A program made the translations under genes and the position numbers. A DNA stretch of 64,000 nt from Legionella sp. (GTDB lineage: Bacteria > Pseudomonadota > Gammaproteobacteria > Legionellales > Legionellaceae): the NCBI GenBank assembly GCA_030158115.1, contig JAOATK010000009.1, positions 1 to 64,000 of the forward strand. Reading direction: 5' to 3'. The notes beneath the pieces were generated by a model. It was not told where the DNA came from, did no database searches, and saw only the letters and a list, made by a program, of their open reading frames with translations. Each line of letters starts with the position of its first letter. The first letter of the stretch is position 1. Shown here one piece after another: positions 46,021-55,741 of this stretch.

Positions 46021-46695
46021 TTAGTGAGCAGGTTTTGGAGCCATGTCTATAACCTCTGCGCTAGATTCCTCATTGACTGGTTCCTCAGGTACTGGTTGAA
46101 ATAGAGTAGGCTTCTTGCTTTTATTACATTCTTCTCTATGACGAATCAGTGTTGCAACTTCATCATCATATCCCTTTTTATGACGACCCAATGTTCTAAA
46201 TTCTTTAAAACAATTGAAACAGCTCATTGCGGATTTAATTAATAATCCTCCCACAGCTATCATGATAGCTACGCCTAATGGGGGTTGAACTATCACTATA
46301 GGAAGAGCGATCATAAAAATCGAAGAAAAAAGCGTGATGGCTGCTGCTGCCCAAAATATTAGCTCACAGGCTTTTGCAAGATTAGAAAGAACCACATCAA
46401 TTTTTCTAGATAATAAGTTTTGCTTGAATATGTCTACTCTCTCTTGAGCCTTGGGTTTGCCTTGGCTTACATTAGTCAATAACTGAATATATTCTTCATA
46501 TCTACTAATGATTTTTTCTATTGTGGAGGTTTTTTCTGCTTTTTGGTAAGAAGTGTTGTAGTATTTTTGCACTGACTCGATGTGAGGTTGAAAAGTACGG
46601 CCTACTTCATCTGTCATAATGCCTGCGAATAATTGGTTTAAATTTTCATGGCACTTGGTTAAGCGTAATTCCATTTCTGTTCGATTATAAGGCAT
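46021..46695 (-). CDS. hypothetical protein with hydrophobic hairpin, candidate effector
   Basis: A 224-residue protein without a known domain. Residues 1-105 are helical and charged. Two adjacent hydrophobic segments (about 109-131 and 136-154, IFWAAAAITLFSSIFMIALPIVIV and LGVAIMIAVGGLLI) form a hairpin. The tail is charged and Pro/Glu-rich (PVPEEPVNEESSAEVID). There is no signal peptide. This architecture of a coiled N-terminus, double membrane hairpin and acidic tail is common among Legionella membrane-targeted effectors, which is the only ground for that suggestion. Confidence 0.6.
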   Translation of the reverse strand: MPYNRTEMELRLTKCHENLNQLFAGIMTDEVGRTFQPHIESVQKYYNTSYQKAEKTSTIEKIISRYEEYIQLLTNVSQGKPKAQERVDIFKQNLLSRKIDVVLSNLAKACELIFWAAAAITLFSSIFMIALPIVIVQPPLGVAIMIAVGGLLIKSAMSCFNCFKEFRTLGRHKKGYDDEVATLIRHREECNKSKKPTLFQPVPEEPVNEESSAEVIDMAPKPAH

Positions 46696-46827
46696 AACAT
46701 TTCTCGCTAAATATAAAATTAGGGAAGCTTACTGAAATAACACCCTTATTTAGCAGTGAATTTCTTGGCCCTTTATAACACAATGAGAAAAAAAAATAAA
46801 AGTTATTGCTTTAGCCTTGACTGAGTA

Positions 46828-49359
46828 TTAATCATTGGCTTGAAAACGACATAAACTCTGATAGTCACATTGTTGGCATAAGTTGGTTTGGGCTGGTTGA
46901 GGAGGGCAGTGCCCTTGTTTAAATTCTTCAGCTAAGGTAGTTAATTGTTCTTGCCAATGCAATCTATTTTCTTCCCAAGTTTCTTCCTTTTTGACAGAGC
47001 TTATGCCACTGATGCCGGGCTTTTCTTCGCAAAAGCCACTGCAGGTTATCTTACCTCTTTTTAGTTGCACGAGTAATAATGCATTAATTTGATTATCCAA
47101 AAGAGCGTAAAGTAATAATTGCGGTTCTTTGGGTCGGTCTTCATTCCAGGGCTTGCTGCTAGGAAGGCTGCTTTTGTAATCAATAACCCATTTTTTATCA
47201 GCGACTTGATCTAGACGGTCCACTCGAACCTGAAAATCAAGACCTGCCAAATTGATGGTGTATGACTGCTCTAACCCCGCGATGGTAAAGGGGGGGCGTT
47301 GTTTTTCCCAAGCCAAAGAATCCTCTACTAATCGTTTCAGGCGGATATATTCTACTTCTTGTGCTGTGGGAGGAAATGATTTTGGATGGTGCTCTTTGAG
47401 TGGCGCTAATGCGGTATGAATCGCCTGATCAATTTGAGCTTTTAAGGCGACATCTTCTAAATTAAATAACTGCTGTTGATCTCCTAATGCTCTCCAAAGC
47501 AATTCCATGACCTTATGAATAATTTTCCCTTTTTCTTTAGCATCTAGACCCTCTGTTGTTTGAGAGGATGCTTTCGCACGTAATCGATGTTCTGCAAAGG
47601 CTTTAAATGGGCATTTTGCCTGGTTAGCTAAAATAGCAGTACCTCCTGAGATAGTTTCTTCAATATGGATAGGAATGGTGTAGCCATCTTGCATAGGAAT
47701 TAAATCAGGTTGGCTGAATTGATGATTAATTTGCAAGGATTTAAAGGGGGGAAATTCGCTGAGTAAAGAACAAGGTAAATTAGGATTATCTCCTTGCAAT
47801 TGGGCATAGCTAAATACCACCTCATTGGCACTATGTTGTAATCGTCTCAATATTTGTTTAGCAAATTGTAGCTCACGTGCGGGCAGACTATGAGGCATTA
47901 ACAAATCACGCTGGAGATGTGGTGGAATAAATGCAGATAAATGGACTTTTTGTGGAAGGCATTGATCAGTAAGTCCCATAACCCATAAACTATCAAATTC
48001 ACAGCCAGAGGCTTCCAATAAGCCACAGATTTGAATTGGGGTATTTACTTTTTGGGCTTGAAAAATGGTATTGTCAGCCAATTGGTGTAGGGCGGCTAAA
48101 GCCTCCTCCTTTTTTAGACGACCGCTTAGCAAACTCAATTGTCTTAATTCATCAAAGAGAAGATTGAAGCGATGAATGCACTGATAATTCTCTGAATTTA
48201 AGCCATAATCACCTGGAAAACCAAGAGTAGTTAATCGTTCTTGGAAGAGATGAATCCATTCGTTTACTGAGGCTTCTTGGGGGTAAAAAACAATTTGAGA
48301 TAATAAGTTAGCTAATTTAGGAGTGCTAGCTTGCAGATCATGAATGAATACCGTTAAGGGGATTATATGATCTTCTAAAAGAGAGGCTTCTTGGAGATAT
48401 TCTGATCGCGCAAGGAACTCTTCTTGAGCACCACTCAAATAAGGTGATTGTAGAAGCAAAGAAGCTTGATGAGGCGTTAAGTATTGGGTGTCCAGATGCA
48501 ACATCGATAGCGCATGAGCGACTAATGGAAATTGGGACAGTGGTTGACCTAAGGAAATATTAAATAACGCCGGATTAAAATGTGAGCTTAATATTCGTTG
48601 GATTGCCTGAGATTTTTGTTGTAATTCAGGGACCACAACGCCAATGCGCGATCGATTGTGTTGAAGTTGCACTTGCAACCAGGCAATTAATTGTTGGTAT
48701 TCTTCTTTATCATCGGATGCTTTAAGTACTTGAGGTATAGTGGATCTGTCTGTTAGATCATAAATGTATTGTGTAAGACCGTTTTTAGCTAAATGTGCTT
48801 GCAATTCTTTTTGTTGTGGATTGAAGTCATCAAAACAAACCCAGACCACCGGCTGCAAAAATAATAAAGAGCTCTTTTGAATTAGATATGGAATTAATTG
48901 GCATTCAGCAATTAATTGTTTTTGGTTTAATTGCATCTCAACATATTGACACCATTGCTGAAATTGCTGCGTTTGAATGGTGTAATAAAATGTCGGCTCA
49001 TCTGATTGAATTTGCCATTGTTGACAACGTTCCCAGGCGCTTATTACTGATTGAAGCAAACCATCACTATAGGTGATATCTGGATGAGATTTAATTATTT
49101 TCTGCCATAGATGTTGGCATTGAGCGCTATTAAGCAGGGTGGGATGAATTAGGGACGAATGAAAATGGAGTTGTTCATAAGCTTTGCTTATCGCGACATT
49201 AAAAGGCATGCAAGCCGGTTTATCAACAGTTTTACACTGACGGTGGATAAAATATTGCTGCAATATGGATTCACTAAGGCGGTTATTTGGTGTAAGAACA
49301 GTAACTCCTTCTGCTAACAAAGCAAAAAGATGATCTTTATTATGAAGAGCTTGCATCAT
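46828..49359 (-). CDS. AddB-like PD-(D/E)XK nuclease, probable DNA repair protein
   Basis: An 843-residue protein matching the gammaproteobacterial 'probable DNA repair protein' family related to AddB/RecB. The N-terminal half is an inactivated helicase-like region. The C-terminal nuclease domain has KIIHKVMELLW, a metal-binding VDRLD, and VIDYKSS (the D-x-K motif). Four cysteines for an Fe-S cluster are present: one in AKCPFKAFAEHRL and three in LCQQCDYQSLCRF. A partner AddA/RecB-like helicase is not in the window. The start of this gene is 8 nt from the next upstream minus-strand gene. Confidence 0.85.
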   Translation of the reverse strand: MMQALHNKDHLFALLAEGVTVLTPNNRLSESILQQYFIHRQCKTVDKPACMPFNVAISKAYEQLHFHSSLIHPTLLNSAQCQHLWQKIIKSHPDITYSDGLLQSVISAWERCQQWQIQSDEPTFYYTIQTQQFQQWCQYVEMQLNQKQLIAECQLIPYLIQKSSLLFLQPVVWVCFDDFNPQQKELQAHLAKNGLTQYIYDLTDRSTIPQVLKASDDKEEYQQLIAWLQVQLQHNRSRIGVVVPELQQKSQAIQRILSSHFNPALFNISLGQPLSQFPLVAHALSMLHLDTQYLTPHQASLLLQSPYLSGAQEEFLARSEYLQEASLLEDHIIPLTVFIHDLQASTPKLANLLSQIVFYPQEASVNEWIHLFQERLTTLGFPGDYGLNSENYQCIHRFNLLFDELRQLSLLSGRLKKEEALAALHQLADNTIFQAQKVNTPIQICGLLEASGCEFDSLWVMGLTDQCLPQKVHLSAFIPPHLQRDLLMPHSLPARELQFAKQILRRLQHSANEVVFSYAQLQGDNPNLPCSLLSEFPPFKSLQINHQFSQPDLIPMQDGYTIPIHIEETISGGTAILANQAKCPFKAFAEHRLRAKASSQTTEGLDAKEKGKIIHKVMELLWRALGDQQQLFNLEDVALKAQIDQAIHTALAPLKEHHPKSFPPTAQEVEYIRLKRLVEDSLAWEKQRPPFTIAGLEQSYTINLAGLDFQVRVDRLDQVADKKWVIDYKSSLPSSKPWNEDRPKEPQLLLYALLDNQINALLLVQLKRGKITCSGFCEEKPGISGISSVKKEETWEENRLHWQEQLTTLAEEFKQGHCPPQPAQTNLCQQCDYQSLCRFQAND

Positions 49360-49367
49360 ACCCTTAA

Positions 49368-49946
49368 TTAATGTCTTTTTCGAGCCGCAGCATGCGCTTT
49401 AGATAAGGGCTTGGCTTTATGTCGTACTCCTGCAAATTGAGGCAGGCGTTGACTACGTCTCCGGTCAGTATGCAAGATATCGTATACTAAATGACCTCTT
49501 AAATACATAGCAGCAAATCCTGCTGCTATTGCTAGCAAAAAACCAAAAAGAACATAACTATAGGCTAGTACGATCATGTAGGTATAGGCAAAATCACGGA
49601 AATTGGTAATGGAAAATTGATGCTGATCTGGGGAATTAGCTATACCTAATTCCAAGCCTAAAGCGAAAAAAGGCAAGGAGGCTAAGACCATAAAAAATCC
49701 TATCCAAAATGTCTTCATTTGATAAGGTTTAGGACAGTGAATAATTTCTTTTCCAAAGAGAGCGCCTGTAGCAGAGGCAACAACCATTCCTACAACAATG
49801 GAATGGAATAAAGGAACAGTTTCCTCGATACCTAACAGAGTAAGAAATCCATTAATTAATATCGTGCCAACTACGGATAATAGACCAAAATAGACAGCAC
49901 CCAATAATCTGGGATTCGGAAAAGTAAGGGCATAATCTTGTTTCAT
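49368..49946 (-). CDS. conserved membrane protein of unknown function
   Basis: A 192-residue protein with four to five hydrophobic segments (residues 14-37, 46-62, 77-97, 121-147) and a strongly basic cytoplasmic tail (RRRSQRLPQFAGVRHKAKPLSKAHAAARKRH). No family was recognised. It directly precedes the AddB-like gene on the same strand (8 nt), so the two are cotranscribed, which gives no clear functional hint. Confidence 0.72.
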   Translation of the reverse strand: MKQDYALTFPNPRLLGAVYFGLLSVVGTILINGFLTLLGIEETVPLFHSIVVGMVVASATGALFGKEIIHCPKPYQMKTFWIGFFMVLASLPFFALGLELGIANSPDQHQFSITNFRDFAYTYMIVLAYSYVLFGFLLAIAAGFAAMYLRGHLVYDILHTDRRRSQRLPQFAGVRHKAKPLSKAHAAARKRH

Positions 49947-50088
49947 GATACTTGGCTCCTAAGATATATGTTTAATTTTAGTACACTTTCGGAGATTTTC
50001 CTTATATTTAATATTCATTCGACAAAAGGTATACCCAGATAATGACCAAAACGTATATACTAAACAGAAATAATTCAGGTAGTTAGTT

Positions 50089-50652
50089 ATGCAAAAATTC
50101 ATTGGAAACTTTTTTTTAAAATTATTGGGTTGGAAAATTGTTGGGCAGTTACCTACAGATAAAAAATATTTAGTGATTGTAGCGCCTCACACGAGTAACT
50201 GGGACTTTCTTATAGGGTTATTTGCCCGTTTTTCTATGGGTGTTCGAATTAATTTTTTAGCCAAAGATCAATTGTTCTTTTTCCCCTTAGGGCATTTTTT
50301 AAGAGCAGTAGGGGGCGCGCCGGTTGATCGCTCCAAAAAAAATAACAATGTAGATAAAGTAGTCGAGCTTTTTCGCTCTCATGATGAATTTAAACTAGCC
50401 ATTACCCCTGAGGGAACACGAAGCGCTGTAACCCGCTGGAAAGCTGGATTTTATCATATTGCATGCAAAGCTAAACTTCCTATCGTGATGGTTGGATTAG
50501 ATTATCCCACTAAAGAGCTTCGTATTCGGGAGGTATTTTATCCTTCGGGAGATATTAATAAGGATTTTCCTAAAATTCTTGATTATTATCGCTCAATCTC
50601 AGGGCGATATCCTAAAGAAATACCAGAATATGTGCCTCAAAAAACCGAATAA
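50089..50652 (+). CDS. 1-acyl-glycerol-3-phosphate acyltransferase family protein
   Basis: A 187-residue PlsC-domain protein. The acyltransferase motifs are APHTSNWDFLIG (HX4D), GGAPVDRS and TPEGTRSAVTRWKAGFYHIA. IVMVGLDYPTKELRI completes the domain. It is short compared with PlsC (about 245) and belongs to the compact soluble or peripheral group that acylates lysophospholipid or related acceptors. It is monocistronic. Substrate unknown. Confidence 0.85.
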   Translation: MQKFIGNFFLKLLGWKIVGQLPTDKKYLVIVAPHTSNWDFLIGLFARFSMGVRINFLAKDQLFFFPLGHFLRAVGGAPVDRSKKNNNVDKVVELFRSHDEFKLAITPEGTRSAVTRWKAGFYHIACKAKLPIVMVGLDYPTKELRIREVFYPSGDINKDFPKILDYYRSISGRYPKEIPEYVPQKTE

Positions 50653-50706
50653 ACTTTGCTGCTTGGTAAAAAAAGGTCATAGTGCTAAACAAAAAGATTG
50701 AAAGCA

Positions 50707-50739
50707 TTTAATTCTGTGTTAAAATTGGTCACCTTTAGT
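50707..50739 (+). promoter_or_regulatory. PmrA-like tandem box plus -10 upstream of candidate effector
   Basis: tttaattct (50707-50715) and gttaaaatt (50718-50726) are separated by 2 nt, with TTAA cores 11 nt apart. A -10-like TTTAGT (50734-50739) follows after 7 nt, exactly the geometry found at 349-381. PmrA control is inferred. Confidence 0.5.
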
Positions 50740-50758
50740 TTTGTAGGTATTTCTTCCA

Positions 50759-52636
50759 ATGGTTACAAAATACAAAATAACGGATATTGAACCAGGGAAT
50801 GCATCCCATTCAGGACATGAAACCTACAAAGACGCGGTCTATAAGCCGAACTCGCGTAAAATTATCTATAAAAAAAATAAATTCGGTAACCCGCTATTTT
50901 CTCGTCTTGAAGTCTCCTTTAGTCAATTAGCCAAATTATTTTTAGCGCCTGGTTTAACTTCTTCAGAAGGTTTGGTTGTTGATGATAACAACGTAATTAA
51001 AGGATTAGTGGTTGATCACTTATGTTATGCCATAGCCGATAAAGAAGGGCTTGACCACAATTTTTATAAATTTCTTAAATTCAAAATAGGTTGTACAGAG
51101 AGTAAAAAAATATCTGATGCCAAAGATATTCCTATTTATTTTTTAGATCAATTTCCCCAAGGTTTTTTTGCTCAGTTAATCGAAGAAGAAAAGACAAAAC
51201 GTTTAACTATTAATTATGAATCGCTAGCTAGTATTCTTGCCACCTCATACACCTTAGAAGAAGATGATTTACATAAAGGTAATTTTGGATTTTATCTTAT
51301 AGAAAAAGAAGGAAAAACGCAGGTCGTATTTTTTAAAATCGATCATGATTTAATGTTTGTTGATAGTATTATGGGATTTGAGTCTCGCAGGCCATTTCAT
51401 TTATTCCATGGGCACCATGCATTTGATATTACTACAGAGGATCTATGCTCTTTTGCTAATTTGAAACATTCTTCTAATAGCTATTGGCCTACAAAATTTG
51501 GGTATGTTTCTAATCCTTGTGGTAGTAAAGAATATCATAGTTTTGCAGAAACCAGAGCCTTTTCTCGGTTAGCTAAAAATCCTGAGTTTATAAAGGGAAA
51601 ATGGAAGGCTTTTTATAAGCATATTTTAATTTCAACGGAATTAATTCAAGAGACTTTAGAGCAGTCTTCAGATTTTAAAATAGCCTCTGATCGAGCCCAT
51701 ATTGCATTGATGACGCAAAGTATGGTTACACGATTAGCTCATTTGCGAGCAGCCTTGTTTTCAATACCTGAATTTCGTGGGTATGTGCTGAGCTTGAGTG
51801 AAGAGGAAAAAGAACAAATATTGCGTGAAATTATTCCTCTTGGTCATCAATTGGAAGCGCCCATCAAAGGTTCTTTTGAGATCTATAAAAATTACTCAAC
51901 TGATGGATTTGAAGAAAATGATACGCCACTGCATACGATTATCAAGTTAGGCGAATATCGTTATGAAGAAACAGATCGGATGTTTGGTAATTTCATCAAT
52001 ACAAAAAACAGCGCAGGAAAAACGCCTTTAGACATAGCTTTTGAGCGCTTTTCTTCGCCACAGCATCAACCCAATGATGTTAGGACAGACATGCTGGGCG
52101 TGATGAAACATCTAATATCAAAAGGTGCTGAAAAATCAGCGGCATTTAAAGCAGATATTGCGATAAATGATCAGATAAAGAAACATACATTTAAAAACTC
52201 ACACTGTGAGAAAATTACCAAAGAATCAGCCTATACTGATTTAAAAGAAATTTTAAGAGATGTAGGTGAAGATCACCAGTTTTGTTTAAAGTATAAAAAG
52301 AATTTAGCCATTGAATGTATTAATCAATGGATTCAATTAAGACGTGGTGAGCCTAAATTTGCTGAAGAACTGCAGCAGTTAAGAAATGAGATTAATGGAA
52401 AAGCCTCTGAAGAGGATTGTGCGGGGTTAAAATATGTGCGTCGACTACGTACTGAACTATGGTTTTTGCGTCAGATACGTGGCCCGTATGGGGTAACCAC
52501 TTCTCAAGTTGAGATAAATGATTTAATCACTCGAGAATTAGAGAGATTGCGTCCCAAATTTAAAAATTATCCCTCCTTTAATTTTAATACAGAGGAAATA
52601 GATCTTGGCTATAAATTTGTCAAGCTTTTCATGTAG
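50759..52636 (+). CDS. kinase-like and ankyrin-like candidate effector (AnkK/LegA5-like)
   Basis: A 625-residue soluble protein. Residues 150-205 contain LEEDDLHKGNFGFYLI (D170, H172, N175) followed by FFKIDHDLMFVDS (D195/D197). This mirrors the catalytic-loop and metal-binding DxD/DFG elements of atypical and lipid kinases (HxGN then IDxD). Residues 388-456 look like one or two ankyrin units (NDTPLHTIIKLGEY, NSAGKTPLDIAFERF, MKHLISKGAE). The C-terminal 170 residues are helical and charged. Legionella LegA5 (AnkK), a phosphoinositide 3-kinase effector, has the same kind of combination, so homology is suspected but not shown. A PmrA-like box lies upstream. Confidence 0.6.
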   Translation: MVTKYKITDIEPGNASHSGHETYKDAVYKPNSRKIIYKKNKFGNPLFSRLEVSFSQLAKLFLAPGLTSSEGLVVDDNNVIKGLVVDHLCYAIADKEGLDHNFYKFLKFKIGCTESKKISDAKDIPIYFLDQFPQGFFAQLIEEEKTKRLTINYESLASILATSYTLEEDDLHKGNFGFYLIEKEGKTQVVFFKIDHDLMFVDSIMGFESRRPFHLFHGHHAFDITTEDLCSFANLKHSSNSYWPTKFGYVSNPCGSKEYHSFAETRAFSRLAKNPEFIKGKWKAFYKHILISTELIQETLEQSSDFKIASDRAHIALMTQSMVTRLAHLRAALFSIPEFRGYVLSLSEEEKEQILREIIPLGHQLEAPIKGSFEIYKNYSTDGFEENDTPLHTIIKLGEYRYEETDRMFGNFINTKNSAGKTPLDIAFERFSSPQHQPNDVRTDMLGVMKHLISKGAEKSAAFKADIAINDQIKKHTFKNSHCEKITKESAYTDLKEILRDVGEDHQFCLKYKKNLAIECINQWIQLRRGEPKFAEELQQLRNEINGKASEEDCAGLKYVRRLRTELWFLRQIRGPYGVTTSQVEINDLITRELERLRPKFKNYPSFNFNTEEIDLGYKFVKLFM

Positions 52637-52748
52637 TGGGTGATTCAGGATAAGGGATCATGGAAGAGATTAAGTTTGCTATAATACAAAGATTATAATA
52701 ATAGTTTCAGTTTTGATTATAGATACATAATGACTTCGGAGCAAAATT

Positions 52749-55730
52749 ATGTCTAAGAACAGCGAACTTCTTGCTAAAATAAATGATACGGAGTTCTTGA
52801 GAAAAAAAAAACCAGAAGATCTAGTCGCAGCATTAGATGCTTTACTTAACGTTGATGTTTCTGAGCATCAGGCGTTTAGAACTGCAGTAGTGAAATACCA
52901 AAAAACATTTTGGGAGATAGATCCAGGATCGCCTAACTCTACACTCGATGATTTTGTTCAAACAGATATTTTTTTAAACTCACTGGATGTCGATAATTCT
53001 TTCTTAAAAATGAAACAAGCAGCAACGAAACAAAGAGTAAAATTCAGTCTAACTCTAGATAACGAAGATGTTTTACTCAATATTTTAAAACATAATCCTG
53101 CAGAGTGCAGAGCTTATTTGGCAACGCTTCAAAATTCCCCACTGGGTACAATAACTGGATGGAAACCTTCTGTCACGCCACCCCAAGTTGATGGTGAGCA
53201 GCCTGCAGATACTAATTCTTCTCATGATATTTTAACCGATGAAGCCATAAAAGAAATTCAGCATTTAGCTGCAGCACACCGAGTTTTGATGGTTTTAGAT
53301 AAAACACCTATTGAATTATTAGTTGAAATAAAAAAGAGTGCCGAGGATGCTAATCAAGCCAAATTTTTGGAAGCGATAAAAAAATTGGGTAAGGAGGGGC
53401 TCTCTGATTCTACTTTAATAGATAAGGATCTTATTTGGTCCAAAATAAAAGACAAAGTGAGTGAGAAAATAAGTGTAGCTGTAGCTAAATTGCATAAAAG
53501 ACTTCGAGAAAGAGAACCTGGAGATGCTGCAAAATTAAAGGCGTTTGATGAAGGTAAAGATTTTGGCACTTTAGTTGATACGATACCGACATTAAAGATC
53601 TTAGAGCCCTGTTTGACAACAGAGGATATAACAAAATTAAAAGCAACGGCTCGTTCGCGCCGCTTTGAAATACAGCTTCAACGTATTTCCTATTTGGGGA
53701 AAGCCGCCCATCCCATTTTATGGCGAATCTTTACTCAGTTATCAGCAGCAGATCAGCGCTCTTTTATGAATAATTACACGAATAATTCGCGTCTAAGCAT
53801 TGATTATTTACCGCGACGCGTCATTAATTCGACAAATAAGGCTTATATTAAACATTATTTACCCGAGATTGATGATTCATTGATTGATTCATTAGTTGCA
53901 GAAAATGTACGAAATAGTCTTTTTAGCAAAATTCATAATGCTGAGGCCGCACGAATATTAGCAAGTACTCAGTCCCCATTTCCCCTCTCAGCTGAGCAAA
54001 TCAACTCATTTAATCAAGCGCTTTTCACTCCAGAAGTGTTTGATGATGAACGATATATTGCCTTAGTTAAAACAATTGGTTCGAGTCTGGAGCTCTATCA
54101 GGCTTTTGGACTGAATGAAGACGCAACTTCGGTCACTGATCAGATCAAACAAACCGAGATTAACACCCAAAATAACTATAATATGGTGCGTTATGAGGTT
54201 CCTCTGCCTAATAACATCAAGCTCCTAGAATTTTTATCAGCAATAAGAAAAAATGCGCCTATCAATGAATTGGAAATCAATCAAATAGAGAAAATTTTTA
54301 ATGAGAGCTCCGATTTTAAAACTTTTTTTGATGCAATTGTTAAAATTTCACCTAAATTTTCTCTAGCTACTTCATTAAATGAAGCCATCCTTAATCAGAT
54401 CTCACCGGCCTTATTTTATAGCATAAGAAATGACATACGGAGAGATATATTTGAAAAGAACGATCCTGAAAAGGTTGGAGAAATTTTAAAACAAGTTAAA
54501 GAAGAATTAAAAACTATTCAGAAAAGCCATGTTGGTTTTCCTGAATTTAGAAAAAAGATAGCGTTTATTTTTGCTATTGAGGCAGTGCATGTATTTAATC
54601 CGTTATTCCAGAATAAAGTATACCAAATGAAAAAGGAATTTCAGGAGCTCGACAAACAATGTGGTGTTATAGTTGATAAGTTAAAACAGGATAGTATAGC
54701 ACTTCAGTCTGCCGTAGAAAGTATGTCACTCAATGGGGATGACTCCTCACCCACCGTGATGAAAACACTGCATACAAAATTAAATATAGAACTACAAGAT
54801 ATCAAGCAACAATTGGAATTTTATGAAAAGGCAAAAGGAAAAATATCGGGTAAGACGGGTATTTTAGACATGATAAAGGCAGTTACAGAGTCTCGTCGAT
54901 TTGCTTATGATTCCAAAGGAATTACTACTAAGGTGATTGACAAAGCTCAGCTTGCTGTTGAAGAAATTAATACTGTCGACTTAAATGAGCCTACGGTTGT
55001 TAGTGTCCTCAATCAGGGAGAAATAGTTCATTTCTTATTAAAAGAAAACCCTAAAGAGGGACAGGTTCTTTGTTTTGATGTGCATCACAGCTCTCGGCAG
55101 GAGATTGAAACTAAAGGACGTTTTATTTATGAGTCATCAAGCAGTTCATCTTCTAAAAATTTAAATGGACGTTTTGAAATAAAACAATTTCCAACACCCA
55201 TCTCAGATCAACCTAAAGACAAGTTAACAGAAACTCTAAACGAAGCTAGAGTTAACTTTGCTATGGCCATGGCAACCCAAATTCTTGCTACAATGGACGG
55301 CCCTCCCACTAAAGAAAATCCTCTTAGACTACAGGGTGTGAATGCAGATGAGCTTGGGTATTTATGGACAGCATTAGTTATTTTAGGAGAAAAGGGCTCT
55401 AAAATGTCTTTTTCAAGTGATGCATTAAAAGTCAATTCTCCTCATTTCAATCCCGAAACTGAAAAAGGTTGGTTTGGATTCAAAAAACAATCACTTTATA
55501 ATGGTGTTTTTAAAACATATGGGGCACTGGTTAAAGACACAGTTGCTGCAACAGGTTCGCATATGGATAAGCGATTTAATAGTCAAAAGGCTAAAAAGAA
55601 TATAAAAGGTGTAGAGGCAGCTACTCAATTTTTTAAAGGGAAATTGATTGAGACTAAAAAGAGTGTTGACGAGCATAAGAAAGCTGAGGGTCCCGAATCT
55701 AGCGCATCATCCGGCCCTAAATCATCATAA
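52749..55730 (+). CDS. large hypothetical protein, candidate effector
   Basis: A 993-residue hydrophilic protein with no recognised domain. Mostly helical, it is rich in Lys/Glu, with a probable coiled coil around residues 630-710 (KVYQMKKEFQELDKQCGVIVDKLKQD, DIKQQLEFYEKAKGK). A serine run (ESSSSSSSKNLNG) separates it from the last part, where ARVNFAMAMATQILATMDGPP and KGWFGFKKQSLYNGVFKTYGALVKDT look like folded segments. The C-terminus is short-residue-rich (GPESSASSGPKSS). There is no signal peptide. A TATAAT -10 lies at 52694-52699 with a weak TTAA-type box before it. Size, composition and neighbours suggest a Dot/Icm substrate. Confidence 0.6.
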   Translation: MSKNSELLAKINDTEFLRKKKPEDLVAALDALLNVDVSEHQAFRTAVVKYQKTFWEIDPGSPNSTLDDFVQTDIFLNSLDVDNSFLKMKQAATKQRVKFSLTLDNEDVLLNILKHNPAECRAYLATLQNSPLGTITGWKPSVTPPQVDGEQPADTNSSHDILTDEAIKEIQHLAAAHRVLMVLDKTPIELLVEIKKSAEDANQAKFLEAIKKLGKEGLSDSTLIDKDLIWSKIKDKVSEKISVAVAKLHKRLREREPGDAAKLKAFDEGKDFGTLVDTIPTLKILEPCLTTEDITKLKATARSRRFEIQLQRISYLGKAAHPILWRIFTQLSAADQRSFMNNYTNNSRLSIDYLPRRVINSTNKAYIKHYLPEIDDSLIDSLVAENVRNSLFSKIHNAEAARILASTQSPFPLSAEQINSFNQALFTPEVFDDERYIALVKTIGSSLELYQAFGLNEDATSVTDQIKQTEINTQNNYNMVRYEVPLPNNIKLLEFLSAIRKNAPINELEINQIEKIFNESSDFKTFFDAIVKISPKFSLATSLNEAILNQISPALFYSIRNDIRRDIFEKNDPEKVGEILKQVKEELKTIQKSHVGFPEFRKKIAFIFAIEAVHVFNPLFQNKVYQMKKEFQELDKQCGVIVDKLKQDSIALQSAVESMSLNGDDSSPTVMKTLHTKLNIELQDIKQQLEFYEKAKGKISGKTGILDMIKAVTESRRFAYDSKGITTKVIDKAQLAVEEINTVDLNEPTVVSVLNQGEIVHFLLKENPKEGQVLCFDVHHSSRQEIETKGRFIYESSSSSSSKNLNGRFEIKQFPTPISDQPKDKLTETLNEARVNFAMAMATQILATMDGPPTKENPLRLQGVNADELGYLWTALVILGEKGSKMSFSSDALKVNSPHFNPETEKGWFGFKKQSLYNGVFKTYGALVKDTVAATGSHMDKRFNSQKAKKNIKGVEAATQFFKGKLIETKKSVDEHKKAEGPESSASSGPKSS

Positions 55731-55741
55731 GGAGAGTGCAA

